A DNA stretch of 64,000 nucleotides from Polytrichum commune (GCA_950295325.1 OX485805.1:21937501-22001500); one strand, 5' to 3'. Shown: positions 24,499-36,365, numbered from the stretch's first letter. Numbers and translations: made by a program. Notes: generated by a model from the sequence alone, not told the origin.

Positions 24499-24937
24499 AA
24501 TACTCTTCACGGGGAGGTCATTCCATTGTCAAGTTGAACACCATGTGCGAACAAAGTTTGCTACCCCTATGTTACATGCCATAGATAATTTTAAAATTTA
24601 TGATATTTTTCTACTTATACATAACCATTGATAGTATCTTTTGTATCTTTTTTGAATTTTTTAGTCATCTTCATTTTTGTAGTAATGTTTTTAGTTCAAT
24701 TTTGCATCATTCTAGTTAGAAACGGTATGTTTTATAAAAAAAACAAATCATCAAATTTAGTTACCATTCTTTACTATGTAATAGGTACTGTGTATATCTA
24801 TTCATGAAAAATAATTGATAAAAGTTTGACCCATTTTGGTGATGCTTTATGTAGAAAGTAGGATTTTTTACATGTAAAGTGTTCGCACGTGGTTGTTCAA
24901 CTTTACAATACCGTGACCTCCCCGTGATACTCTTAAA
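24499..24937. mobile_element. MITE-like element S with ~55-bp inverted ends
   Basis: TACTCTTCACGGGGAGGTCA with AAGTTGAACACCATGTGCG on the left, answered by CGCACGTGGTTGTTCAACTT and TGACCTCCCCGTGATACTC on the right. The ~330-bp interior is AT-rich and non-coding. Confidence 0.7.
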
Positions 24938-25989
24938 GGGAAATAGTCAAAAGGTTATAACATACAAATTAAGTGATCAAATGGTTACTCACCCCCAAAG
25001 TTGAGTATGGACATTTGTTCAAAATCCATACTTTTTGGATGTTTTGATTCCATCAATACACTTTTTGGTTGGATCCGTCAATACACTTCTGATATACCTA
25101 AAATTTATGGGAGATATGTGAATCGTTAGTGATTACTATAATGTTATGCTACTAGAATATAATGACAAACAATCGAGTATATTTTTTAATGTTAAATCAA
25201 TATAACTAAATGTTGAATAGTGAAAATATAATCAAAACAACTACACTAATAATCCCAATTAGTGAGGGAGGGCTAATAGCGAGTGTAGGAAGTTAGTGAA
25301 GGTGATACTAAACTTCTTAACACTATGGAATTAGTGCCACCATAAGATCTAGGAAGGATTGATCATCCCAACATTATTCTTTGAAAAAACTATGCAAGAA
25401 CACTATTCACTCAAAGTACCGGCACTATTCACTTTTGCATACAAGTGTTTTTTTATCACTGTACAAACACCTTAGAGCAACCACTAATTCTCTTGAAATG
25501 TATAGTAAATGAGCATGTGTTCATGAATTTAGCAATACTTAGTAAGAATTTCAACCCTCACTAATGTTGAGACTTGGCAAAATAATAATGTTAAAAAACA
25601 AACTTTTGGTCGATCAAAAAAGCTCACACATAGCATGACAATGCTATGAAGATTCACAACTCCTTTAAAACTCGGTATGTTCTAGAACCAATAATCGGCC
25701 TACTTTGTTCACAACAATTTTTTGGATAATTTATTCCAACTAAGATACTTTGGATTGCTCCTCCAAAGCTTTGAGGGGACTTTGAGTGCTCTCAATGTTC
25801 TCCATCTCAATCTATGGCTCATATCTTATTGCACCAAGTCTTCAACAAACAAGAGTTGAAGGAAGTGGAATTTGTTTCCAAGGACAAGCCAAGATAAGTT
25901 TCAATGGATCTTAACCCCCGAGTGCCCATGGAGCCCAAATGTGAATGCATAATTGGATGTCCATTGGAGTTTATAAACGATTAGGGTAG

Positions 25990-26400
25990 CTATTTCATGA
26001 ATGACAACATCAAGGTAGTCACCACACTCCACCATAAAATTAGGAAACCTTCTATCCACGAGCTAATAGACAAGCCGGAAGCACCAATAAAAGTCATAAA
26101 AGTTGCTCTAACTAAAGTGGTCAATGCCAATCGCATAGATTGGGACATCAAGTTACATGCAATGTAGTCAGGAAAAACCAGTAAAGTAGCCATGCGCTTC
26201 CCGTGTTTCAAAACAAAACAAAACAAAACAAAAAAGAAGTCACATGTAATATATGGGCCTACACGACAACTTTCAAAGTCACAATAAGACACGCAATCAC
26301 CTTTTTCTTGGTGTGGAACAAAGACCTTGTTACCTATGGCATACCTTCATCCCGATGTTCACCAAGAAATAAGCTATCTATATCATTGGAGGGGGCATTT
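25990..26400 (+). pseudogene. Ty3/gypsy retrotransposon integrase remnant
   Basis: The + strand reads NANRIDWDIKLHAM then stop (near 26125-26166). After a ~80-bp A-rich interruption it reads IWAYTTTFKVTIRHAITFFL (26250-26310). This resembles the integrase segment of plant Ty3/gypsy polyproteins, where a DW..KL..A motif precedes WAYRTT.K.TTGHTPF. Stops, frame changes and the AAACA-repeat insertion (26208-26233) show it is dead. No LTRs were identified, so element boundaries are unknown. Confidence 0.65.
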
Positions 26401-26959
26401 AGTGTAGTTTACGACTATAATGGCCCTTTCCCACCTAGTTTTAGCTAAGACCCAAAGTATTTCCTACAAACCGGGTAAAGTTCCCTCAGTTATAGCAGAG
26501 GCATCCGGCTATCCCAATGCACCTACAAGAACTTGCTCCATAGAATTTCAAGTAGGTTTTAGTTAAGTAGCTTTCACACATGTTCATGATTTTATCTACC
26601 AAGCAATGCATGTTGGGTAGTTTTTGTCCCATCCCCAAATGCCTTACTACTCACCTATCTTACCATCGGTTTTTGTTAATGGAGTTCCTTGTGCCCTCAT
26701 AGCTAAGACTAAAAAGCAACCAATCACAAGGGCAGGAGGCAATACTTTTAAAGGTCCTATATTCTTGCCTCATGTTTAGGTACTGATGGGAGGGTCAGTG
26801 CTTGAGGCTTAAAACCTCCACTTTGAAGCCATGCCACATCATTTGCCAACTAGGCTCGGCACTAGATAATGTCGATGGTGTAAAGGCCGGGTTGTTAGAA
26901 CCAACTTTTTGTCTTAGCTAAAGTCATGTGGAAAGGGGGCATAAGGAGGATTACATTCA

Positions 26960-27090
26960 TTGTAAAATATATATATAAAGAATTTCAACTAATGAAGGGC
27001 TCATTAAAAGTAGATAATCCCATTACAAGTAAAGTAGATAGATATAAAATGTGGGCCATTGTTTTCCAGTAGAATTGATATAGGGATTGA
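26960..27090 (+). repeat. Dispersed repeat R, copy 1
   Basis: AATAATGAAGGG-like start, then GTAGA.AATCCCATTA.AAGTAA and GTGGGCCATT; collinear with 58960-59095 at roughly 80% by eye. Probably a transposon fragment; related sequence was not extended further. Confidence 0.5.
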
Positions 27091-27099
27091 TTCTAGGAT

Positions 27100-28540
27100 C
27101 ATAGTGATTTTTAACACACAATCACATTTTGGGTGAAAACACTTGCATTTTCTCAAAAGAGTCCGAGACACAAAATGCCACCTATTGAAAAAGAGATGGA
27201 AGATAGCATGTGAGTGGTGAGCATTATATTTTCCAATGACGTGATATTCTTAGTATGTACATTTAGGGGAATGTATATCTTAGAATATGATTGGATGGAA
27301 GTATGGTAAAGTGGACCCAAAAAATGCTTTAGAATACCAAAACCAATTTTTTTTGGGTTCAAAGGCCTAAAAGTAGTAGCAAAGCGTTATTTAAATTGGA
27401 TTCTCTTTTACAATGACCTCTATTGGTGTGTTAAATACTCAAATGTAGAATATCAAGTTCAAATCTTCAATACTTAGCATCAAAAGCAATGCTCAAAAGC
27501 AAATGGTTGAGTCAGGTTTTGGACGTAGATTTCATAACCTTAATTATTTTAAAGTTGAGATTTTCTTTCATATTCCTTGAATTCATTGTCTACTTGAGGG
27601 CATCATCACAAAATTTTGTGAAAAACTATCAATTTAATGTAATTTTTTTTATCATACTTTACACAATTTTTAGATAGTCACTTGTTCAATATCACCTACT
27701 TGCACACCACTTGTACTCTCTTCTAAAGTATGTGGACTTTTCTTGATTTTTTTTTGGTCATCATAATTTGCTTGGCTTTGTAGACTCGTATGTTTTTTAA
27801 ATGTCAATGATTTTTTTCTTCACAAAATTCAAAGTTAGTGAATAGTTTTGAATCACTTTCATTGAACACTAGGTACGGATCAAGAGTTGTCCACTTTACC
27901 GTGTTTGCACCCAATTGTTGAAACAAAAACACATTGTGAATTGGACCCTATTACCATGCTTTTCAGTCTTTCAACTACTTCTATCCTCCCCTATCAAACT
28001 TGACATTGCCAATTATACACACATCATGTAGCACAATACATATAACAACCATATTAACCATAGGTTGGAAAGGTACATTAATCATTCTCATAATAATTTT
28101 CCATTTTTACTTTAAAATTAGGAAGTGAGGCAGGGTTGCCTTTCTTTTTCCACCAATAAAATATGCAATGGTCCCTCAACATGGTCCATTCTCACTCCAC
28201 ACTATGCTCGAGGGCCCATGACTACACAACATGACATTCCCATTTCCCATGGTACGGCCTTTGGATGAGTCAATGACCCTCACAATTAGAGCAGAGGTGC
28301 CCATAACTCACCACTTACAAGATTTTACGCCAAATTTGGAAAAGTATAAGGCGGTGCAAATTTGTCTTGTGTAGGTAGATAGAAATCAGGAGGACTAAAT
28401 TTTTTTATTGGGGCAATTTTATTCCTTAAATTAAAATTCTTGTAAATTTTCGAAGCCAAAAGTTGGCCCAAACATATTATCAATGTCTAAAGTATGCCAT
28501 AGCTGCTCATTCCTCCTCACTTGAACACTCAAACCATGAA
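27100..28540. other. Intergenic, nothing recognised
   Basis: AT-rich DNA. Near 28190-28250 there are words such as CTCACTCCACACTATGC and GAGGGCCCATGACTAC that recall family A ends, but no bounded copy can be drawn. Confidence 0.35.
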
Positions 28541-28548
28541 CACGTGTC
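28541..28548. promoter_or_regulatory. G-box / ABRE-like element upstream of MsrA
   Basis: CACGTGTC, about 450 bp before the MsrA start codon. This is the core bound by plant bZIP and bHLH factors and it matches the ABRE consensus. Regulation of this gene by it is inference. Confidence 0.4.
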
Positions 28549-28611
28549 ATGATACTATTGGTTCCAGCATGATCGAAGTTCAATCCTAGCTTGATCGAAA
28601 TTCCAGTACCT

Positions 28612-28619
28612 TATATAGA
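28612..28619 (+). promoter_or_regulatory. Possible TATA box of MsrA
   Basis: TATATAGA lies 380 bp before the ATG. If it is used, the heat-shock element at 28745 would lie in the transcribed leader, so its use is uncertain. Confidence 0.3.
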
Positions 28620-28744
28620 TTGCCGATGGGGTCATGATCGGGAATAGGTGCCTCTACTATACACGGTCACCGGCCCTTGGCTCGTGTGTGACGTGGCCTT
28701 ACCTCCCATCACATTTGAAAAACAATAGAATAGTCTTGTGAAAG

Positions 28745-28762
28745 GAATATTCTAGAACCTTC
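28745..28762. promoter_or_regulatory. Perfect four-unit heat-shock element
   Basis: GAATATTCTAGAACCTTC matches GAAnnTTCnnGAAnnTTC without mismatch, 231 bp before the MsrA start codon. Four alternating nGAAn units are a strong HSF binding site. Confidence 0.7.
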
Positions 28763-28992
28763 AAATCAACCCACCAGAAGAAGCGGCGAGCGGTGACGAC
28801 CACAAGTCAAACGAAACGAACCGAAGCACATGAAGACACTTCCTTGGAAGCCTACGAAGACTCCCCCCACACCACCTTTCCATTCGGCACGGAGACAGCC
28901 TTTGGGACATCGGGACCAAAGACTCTCCCAAGACTCTTCCCAAGACTCGCCCTCCCCAACCCAAGACCAGCTTGCAAATATCATCGTCAGCC

Positions 28993-31900
28993 ATGGCCAC
29001 GGCCATCGCCATCGCCACCGCCACGCAGACCCTCGCCCCCGGCTTGCACTTAACCTCGCATTTCCTCCACGGCTCCTCCCGCAAATTGCACATTGCTCCG
29101 ACTGCGGCCTCGCCGTTGCGGAATTCCAAGAATTCCAGAATTTCATTGTTGCCCGTGGCCATGGACAGCCTGCTGAGCATGCTGGGGTTTGGTCGCGGTG
29201 CTGCATCTGCGGCGTCGTCGTCTGCGCCCCCGCACCCTATAGCGCAGGGGCCAGACGACGATGTGCCGGCGGCGGGGGGGAATGCGTTAGCGTGCTTTGG
29301 GGCAGGGTGTTTCTGGGGAGTGGAGCTGGCGTTTCAGAGAGTGCCCGGGGTGACCAAGACGGAGGTAGGGTATACGCAGGGCAACACGGATATGCCGACG
29401 TATGAGGACGTGTGTGGCGGAAGGACAGGTGTGTGTGGGTGCCGGACTTGGTTCTGTGCAGGAATTTCCTCCCTTCATGGTTTTGGGTTTTGTTTCAGCA
29501 GCGGTGGGATGATACATTTCGGTGGTCAATCACATTTTGAAAGGGATGATGTAATTGTGCCCAATGTGAATTGCGGGGAGCTCGTAATTTTTGGTCCATC
29601 TTTCAGACAGGAGGACTTTTAACACTTGTTTTTTTGTGGTTATATATGCACATATACAATTCACACACACACACACGCGCATGCATACATACGTAAATAC
29701 ACATACATTTAGGAAATCGTAATTCGAAAATTTCGGTGCGTTTTGTGTCCTGAACTCGCTTATGTGCAGGATTTTTCCCACTTCATGGTTTTGTTTCTGT
29801 TTTACCGGTGGTGAGACAAAGTTTCTCGGTTTGTCAATTCACAATTTGAGGGGATGTTTGAATTTTGTACCAATGTGCATTGCGGGGAATTCATAATTTG
29901 GTCCACTTCTCAGAGAAGAGGTATTTGAAGACTGGTTTTATGGTTACACAAACATACATACACATACAGACACATTTAGGAAATCGTTTGTCGTATGCCG
30001 ACGTTTGTGGCGGGAGTTTAGGTGTGTTTGTGTGCTGGATTTTCTTCTGTGCAGGAAATTCCCCGTTTCATGGTTTTGGCTTTGGTTTTGGTTATGGTTT
30101 TTGTTATTGTTCTAGCAGCGGTGGGAGTTTTTTCTCGGTTTGTCAATCAAATTTTCAAGGGATTGTACGATGTGGTTTGCGGGGAGCTCATAGTTTGGTC
30201 CACTTCTCAGAGAAGCGGAGTTTTAACACTTGTTTTTGTGGTTATATACACAATAAACACACGTTTAGGGAACCTTAATCAAAAAATAAAAAATTGGTAG
30301 TCATAAGCGGATGTATGAGGATACGTGTACTTGTGTGCTGAATTTGGTTCTGTATAGAAAATTCCCTCTTCACGGTTTTGGTTTTTGTCTCAGCCGGGGG
30401 GTGGGGGTAAGATTTCTCGGTTTGTCAATCAAATTGGCAGGGGATGGTTCAATTGTCGTCTAATGTGAATCACGGCTCTACCCCCCTTATTTTCGTCTGG
30501 TTATGTATAAACACACTCAAGAGACATTTAGGGAACCAGAATTTGAAATTTCTGGTCGTCTCGTTATCCTGTACATCATGTCATACAGTGTGTTTGTGTG
30601 CTGAATTCACTTCCGTGCAGGAAATTTCCTGCTTCATAGTTTTCGTGTTCGTGTCAGCAGCGATGAAATTAAATTTCTCTTTTTGTCAATCTATTTTAAG
30701 GGTATATTTGAATGGTGGTCTACTGTGAATTGCGGGCAGCTCATAAATTGGTCCACCTATTTGAGATGAGGACTTCTAACAGTTTTTTGGGGGTTATGTA
30801 TATACAAATCAATAGAGACATTTAGGGCACCGTAGTATAAAAATCAGGTCGTCTTGTAATCCTGTAGATGTTGTCTTATGGTTCTGGACTGGGATTCATC
30901 AACTTGGAGGATTCAGCATTGGAATTTTTTATAAAAACGAGGTGGAATTCTGGGGAGGATTGGTTCCAATGCGTAGTTCAGTGTCATTCCTCCTCCACGT
31001 CAGCCCTCTAAAGTTAGCACTCTAAAGTGGACCTGGAAAAGAGTCGGTTGGAGGTCCTAGATAATTTGCACACTGCTTAATGGAGACTGTTATGTAAGAA
31101 AATCTATGGGGCTTTACCAGTAAGCATAAATCATGTCGAGCATGACACACACACTGCATGGTTTAATGTGTTCATCATTGTAGCTTAGCCAGGATTAAGA
31201 GATATGATTGGAATATGGTGTTCAATAGTCAAAGATAATTGATCCTCCTATATAATGGCAGAACTTGCCAAGAGCACCTACATCACCTCTGTTCTTTTCT
31301 GACATCTTGGCTACTTCTTGTATATCTGCCCTTGTCATTGTACCGTAGTATGTGTAGGTCTCAGAGAAGGGTGCATAACATGAGCTGCAATCTTGGTTCT
31401 CATAGTTTTGCATCTGCTCTATGGGAACAGGTCACTCAGAAGTTGTAAGGGTCCATTACTCTACAGCAGAATGCAGTTATTCAGATCTGCTCAATGTATT
31501 CTGGGACCGCCATGATCCCACAACTCTCAATCGCCAGGTACGTATGCAATTCAAGCTCCCATGCAAGTATTTTAAATATCTCAATCTTATCCCAGGTGCC
31601 TTTATTTCCCTGGCCACTTTTGAGCATAGGAATTGGCGTGATTGATAACAAAGTGAGTATTTAGAATTCTACCACATAGTTTGAAACTGCTATTGTGCAC
31701 TGGACATTGGACCCTGGTGAACAGTTGTTTCTTCAAAGCCTGGTTTGTACATCATACGGATTCCACACGTGGCTAGAGGAATTTTAACAAATGTTGTGGT
31801 TATTTTTATGTGTAACAGGGAGGAGATGTAGGAACACAGTATAGGTCAGGCATCTACTATTACTCCCCTGAGCAAGAGAAAGCTGCCAAGGAGTCCTTGG

Positions 31901-32070
31901 AAGCCCACCAAAAAGCATTAAACCGTAAGATTGTAACAGAGATTCTCCCAGCCAAAAAGTTCTACAGAGCAGAGAGTTACCACCAACAGTACTTAGCTAA
32001 GGGTGGCAGGCTTGGCTTTAAACAGTCCGCACAGAAGGGTTGCAACGACCCCATTCGGTGCTATGGCTAA
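28993..32070 (+). CDS. MSRA: Peptide methionine sulfoxide reductase A, probably plastid-targeted
   Basis: Reduces methionine-S-sulfoxide in proteins back to methionine, using thioredoxin as reductant. Exons 28993-29428, 31431-31537 and 31819-32070 join in frame to give 264 aa. The start sits in a GCCATGG context. Residues 2 to about 56 are rich in Ala, Ser, Thr and basic residues with few acids, as in a plastid transit peptide. The catalytic motif GCFWGVE carries Cys106. Later come [23 protein letters not shown] (across junction 1), [14 protein letters not shown] and [14 protein letters not shown]. The C-terminus [11 protein letters not shown] supplies two Cys (256, 262) in the position of recycling cysteines in plant enzymes. 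A second in-frame ATG at 29161 (residue 57) also has GCCATGG context and would give a 208-aa form without the transit peptide. Intron 1 is ~2 kb of internal tandem repeats; all splice sites are GT-AG. The frame is intact and identification firm; plastid targeting is inferred. Confidence 0.95.
29401..30880 (+). repeat. Tandem repeats filling MsrA intron 1 (about 5 x 265-305 bp)
   Basis: Equivalent points (GTGCAGGAAATTTCC-like) fall near 29455, 29764, 30049, 30350 and 30615. Each unit also carries TTCATGGTTTTG, CAGCAGCGGTGG, TTTCTCGGTTTGTCAAT, GCGGGGAGCTCAT, TTGGTCCA and ACATTTAGG. Unit 1 starts within exon 1, and later units carry copies of the exon end and donor (for example TATGCCGACGTTTGTGGCGG near 29994). 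Confidence 0.85.
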
Positions 32071-32956
32071 ACATTGTCACAATTATGTTTCGCATTCTGT
32101 ACTAGTAAACTTGTGTAAAAATGGTGGAGCTGGCAAAAATGCTGACTTCCGCACTTGAGTTACTCAATTCTTTAACTCCCTCGATACTGCCTCTGCGTCA
32201 ATGTGTATTATCATGCATCACCACGTTATCGTCAATTAGATCGCGTGCCTTATTACTCTGCCCTAAGGTAAGGCATTCATTCAGTATTTTGTGCGCCTTT
32301 GCCAACTATCATATCAGAAAGAAGCAGTTTAGCAGAGTCCAGCTTCCACACAGGGAGTACCAAACTTTCACTTGTTAGCTTTAAGTAGGAGGCATTGGTT
32401 TCTACTTCACAGAATGATATTGGGTGCATTCCCATTCCAAGAGTGGTAAATATGCTTAATATAATTTTGTGATCAGACTTGTACTGGTGGAGATGTACAT
32501 ATGAAGTATATCTTGTGGTTCAATTCATCTGAGTTGTGACCTTTTTCATAATGACTGATTGTGTTGATAGAGGTTCCTACAATATTTTTGTGTTTCTTTT
32601 TCAAGTGCGTGAGTAAGTTAGTGTGGTCCTGGCTTTTGGTCGTCTGTTGCACTTGGTGTCTGTTACAATTACAACCCAGGTCTTTCCAGGTCTTATTAAT
32701 GTCTGCACTGTTGCTTTTTCTCAAGCCAACTTTACATTTTAAGCTCTGAGCGAATCGCAAGTGCTGGTTTTTTTAAAGAATTTACTCTTTTAAATGGCCT
32801 ATTTGATGATTCTGAAATTATTTATTTTTCTACACATTGTATCAATGTTGCTGTGCAAGGCTTTTCATCTGGAGTTTTCATGGGTTTCCTGCCATGATAT
32901 GAGTGGGCATTGTCTCAGACAAAAATTTGACACTACTGTAAGTACATAAGTTATGC

Positions 32957-33300
32957 AGGTGTTATTCGGCCACTTTTTTCTTTTAATCAAACACCAATAT
33001 TTGATTGGTGTGTGGTTAGGTGAAGATCAAAGAACAAACATCACAACGACACATGTGTAAAAGAGATTTGACTACATTTAAAAAAAATCATCAACTACTC
33101 CACGCTCAATGGTGAACACAATGAGAAGACTCCACTAGTATTGAGAAGTCCAATGTGTTCACATTGATATCAAGGAAATCAATAATCATGCGTTTTTGAT
33201 CACCATAACTAAATCAAGGAAGTCCAATTTTCAATTTGGTTCTTGTTGTTGTTTCATCATAGATTTGCTAATGCAACACAAATGGGTTCTTGAGGCTCAA
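32957..33300 (+). mobile_element. MITE-like family L, copy 1
   Basis: Starts GGTGTTATTCGG and shares TTGATTGGTGTGTGGTTAGG, CAACTACTCCACGCTCAA and AGATTTGCTAATGCAACAC with copies at about 34830-35220, 56730-57060 and (inverted) 59853-60220. The right terminus is not clear in this copy. Confidence 0.55.
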
Positions 33301-33721
33301 AAGTTGGGACTTTGTCTCCATGTTGGAAGTTGTTGACATGAGTGGGACTTGGGACTTGGGACCCCATTGGAACCGGCCCTTAGAATGATGTAGGTTTTTA
33401 CCGAAAATAAGACTTTGCAATGTACTTGTGTCGAGCTCTTGGAGTTCCCTAATACTATAGTATGCCATCACGTCTGCTTCAATGAGGTGTCACTACACTA
33501 AACATTTGCTTTAGTGTGGTCCACATTATTCCTCGTTAACCAACATTGATTGTCTTCCAATTGGCAACCATTGTACAAGGGTCTTAATCAAACACTGGTC
33601 TTACACAAACACCTATGTTTTAGTAGTACAATACATGCCAAGGCTTGTACTTAAGAACAAACACCAAAAAGAGACGTGCTACGAGGAGATTGGACATATG
33701 CCACAAATAAGAGCACCATTC

Positions 33722-34504
33722 CTCGGGGGGTGCACCTTTCATTAAAACCTAGAATCACGTGCGTTCACTGCATACTCTAAAAACCCCCTATATACAAGTT
33801 ATTTTTTGTGAAATGAAGTAATACACGTACAATTGCAACAATAAATATACAAGTGACAATATGTATACACAAAAAACATCCATTCATATATAGTCATTAA
33901 CATAAGTATACAAGTATACTTTTGAACAATAATCAACCCCTATAATATGTATAACAAAATATCCTAGCTTTCATCAGCAAAGTCGTTGAAAACTTTTTCA
34001 TCTCCCGGATGTAACTCATAAACATTTGATTCACCAATATATTTCATTATAGCCAATGCAATTATTGTCTCTAAGTCTACCATCAAATGATCAGTAAGAT
34101 CATATATCCACTTGTTGTTAGCCCCTTTTTGATACCAACATAAACCAATCTCCTTGTTACTTTGAGTTGAACGAATCATTTCAAAACCCTAATACTGCCT
34201 TTTTCCCCGATATTACCTTGACACCTTGTACATGATTCATACTACCCTATAAGGTTGCTAACGAAAATCGTTAATCCTAGTTAATCCTAATTTCATCCAA
34301 TATGAAAACTTATGATATGTAGTATAGTAACAGTACCATACAAGTACAATTATTGTATGCTTTTTAAAGGCCTTCCACATATGTACGTAACTATAAATTA
34401 TAACATGTATACCATATGTATATGTAATACGGCAAGGTCCAAATCAATACCCCTCCTATGCACTCACGTATACTCGTACATGTTTAGTACAGTGCACCCC
34501 CCGA
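33722..34504 (-). mobile_element. Mutator-like non-autonomous element, family J copy 1
   Basis: Inverted ends CTCGGGGGGTGCAC and GTGCACCCCCCGA are flanked by a perfect 9-bp target duplication GCACCATTC (33713-33721 and 34505-34513). The 783-bp element carries an open frame on the - strand (34179-33964). Ends are related to the GGGGTGGACTCTTCAT ends of the other J copies. The 9-bp duplication points to Mutator-like transposition; no MULE transposase is present. Confidence 0.8.
33964..34179 (-). pseudogene. Protein-like frame carried by element J1
   Basis: A 71-codon open frame in J1 with protein-like composition: STQSNKEIGLCWYQKG near its start and ELHPGDEKVFNDFADES at its C-terminal end. Related endings can be read in J3 (VHAMDEKMFNDF, + strand, ~50390) and J2 (ELHAMDEIKV, - strand, ~47920). 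The shared ending in three copies argues that an ancestral element carried a coding segment, either its own or captured from a host gene. No family was recognised, and the ATG may not be the original start. Confidence 0.4.
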
Positions 34505-34829
34505 GCACCATTCTAGTTTTAGAAGTAACATAATTGGGAGGGTTTATGTGATTGCTTAAAGAGAAAGAAGAACCTTCACTTTGACCTCTTATAAGTTTTG
34601 CATCTCAACGCTGATTTTGACACTTGAAACTACAACCTTCATGATTCACCAAACCGGATGAGATAATTTGCCATTCCAACCAATCCTCAAATGTGTAGGC
34701 GGAGTTGGAGGTGCTCGTTATAGGCATGTAGTCACAAGACACTTGCTACCACATGCATGACAAGTCATGAAGACCGCTCTGTTATGCAACACTAAATTAG
34801 ATGTTTACTTGAGTGAGGTATGCAAGTGT

Positions 34830-35220
34830 TAATTGGTTATTTTTCTTAGTCGGACATCCATATATGATTGGTGTGTGGTTAGGTGAATCATGACCAAAGG
34901 ACAAACATCATGGAGATGTCATGTGATTGAAAGTGAATGAACCACGCCTTCAAATTTTTATCAACTACTCCACACTCAACGTACAGTGAACACCTTTGGA
35001 AGGACCTGTGTATTCATTTAAAGAATCAACAAATGTGCACTTCCGATAACCAAAACTAATTTCTAGTTCAATTTCTAGTTCCGATTAAGGGTGGTTCAAT
35101 TTCTAGTTTACTTTTTGTTGATGATTCATCATAGATTTGCTAATGCAACACAAAATTCGAAGATGTAAATCTAATACAATAGTAGGTGGAGAAACAAGAA
35201 AAAATGAACCGAATAACACC
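34830..35220 (+). mobile_element. MITE-like family L, copy 2
   Basis: Left part GTTAATTGGTTATTTTTCTT and right end AACCGAATAACACC, the inverse of GGTGTTATTCGGTT. Interior collinear with copy 1. Confidence 0.55.
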
Positions 35221-35469
35221 AGCATACCTTCAGAGGTTGTCACATGACACTTGCTGCCACACTAAATCAGGTGTTTACTTGAAGTTGAACAATTCACCCC
35301 CACACTTCTAAGCATCTACATAGAGTTGCCAAACATGAAATTATGTGACAAGTGGACTTGAAAAAATGAATATTTATGTGTTATATGTTCTGAAGAACCC
35401 CTGCTAGCAATTTCTTCATGTACAAGTACTAGGTAACACAGTCACCAGCTTCGTTTTATGGTGGTATGG

Positions 35470-35833
35470 AGGGGAGGCTACACATGTTTGAAAATGTTGG
35501 TTTCGAAATGGATTTTGGTAGGTCAAGCTATAAGAATTTCAGCTTTGATATGTGCTTAATTTTGAGGAGTTTAGTTTTTTAAGGTTGGTCCCTGTTTTTT
35601 CTTGGGTTAAAATCATTTGATTCTAGTTCCCATTGGAAAAGGATAGTTTTGAGCCTTGCAAAACTGTTTGTCTTGGATTGGAGTTGAAAATGGGTGTTTG
35701 TACCAATAAACGAGGGACTGACCTTGAAGCCAAGCTTCTCGGCATTAGGTACATGTCAACGCTGAAATTCTTTTACCTTGGTTTACCAAACTCTGTTTTG
35801 AAACTGACATTTTCGAACGTGTGTGTGCCTCCA
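35470..35833. mobile_element. Foldback element O with ~80-bp inverted arms
   Basis: GGAGGCTACACATGTTTG..AAAATGTTGGTTTCGAAA on the left pairs with TTTGAAACTGACATTTTCG..TGTGTGCCTCCATG on the right; arms are about 75% alike. The ORF that runs through it has no recognisable domain. Confidence 0.6.
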
Positions 35834-36050
35834 TGTGGATCATGTTCAACCGCAATCTTGTAGGCTTATATAAAGTATGTGGCCTTATGTTGTCACTCTT
35901 CTTGATCGAACATCTATGTCATATTCGAGTGGTATATGGCAGGGGCTTGTACTTGTGAAACGTGTCATAATGAGATTGGACAATTGTGAATTAACTATTG
36001 AACCATAAACACCATCCTAGGTTCAGTAGTTAATTCACAGCCAAAAGGAT

Positions 36051-36365
36051 CTAGCCTGTGTCATGATCGCTTGAAGAGGAAAGACAACCCTCACTTTGAC
36101 CTCTTATAGCTTTTGCATCTCGAGTCCAATTCCGCAACTTGGAATGACAATCATCGTGAATCACAATCACTAATTTGATGCGATGCTTCCCAATCAAATC
36201 ACAATCGCTAATATGAGCAACGGCCATAAAATGTATGTGGAGTTGGAAAAATGCCCATATTAGGGCTGCATACCTTAACTTAAAGTTTGCCGAAGTCACA
36301 CCAGTTATGGTATTTAGTATCACTTTCTGTTTGGAGTTACACAAATGTGATAACTTATTTGCCAA
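36051..36365 (-). other. Open frame of unknown origin
   Basis: A 104-codon frame on the - strand (DDCHSKLRNWTRDAKAIRG, then ..SSSSDHDTG). Part of its DNA (CACTTTGACCTCTTATA) recurs near 34576-34592, directly beside J1, so it probably belongs to a repeat. No domain was recognised; a decayed transposon-associated ORF is the best guess. Confidence 0.25.

Noticed and set aside
25990-26292. 100-codon frame on the - strand
   Set aside because: It is antisense to the gypsy integrase remnant and has no domain of its own.
28972-29622. 216-codon frame starting at 28972 as an independent gene
   Set aside because: 28972 is TTG and the frame runs past the MsrA donor into intron 1. The true start is ATG 28993.
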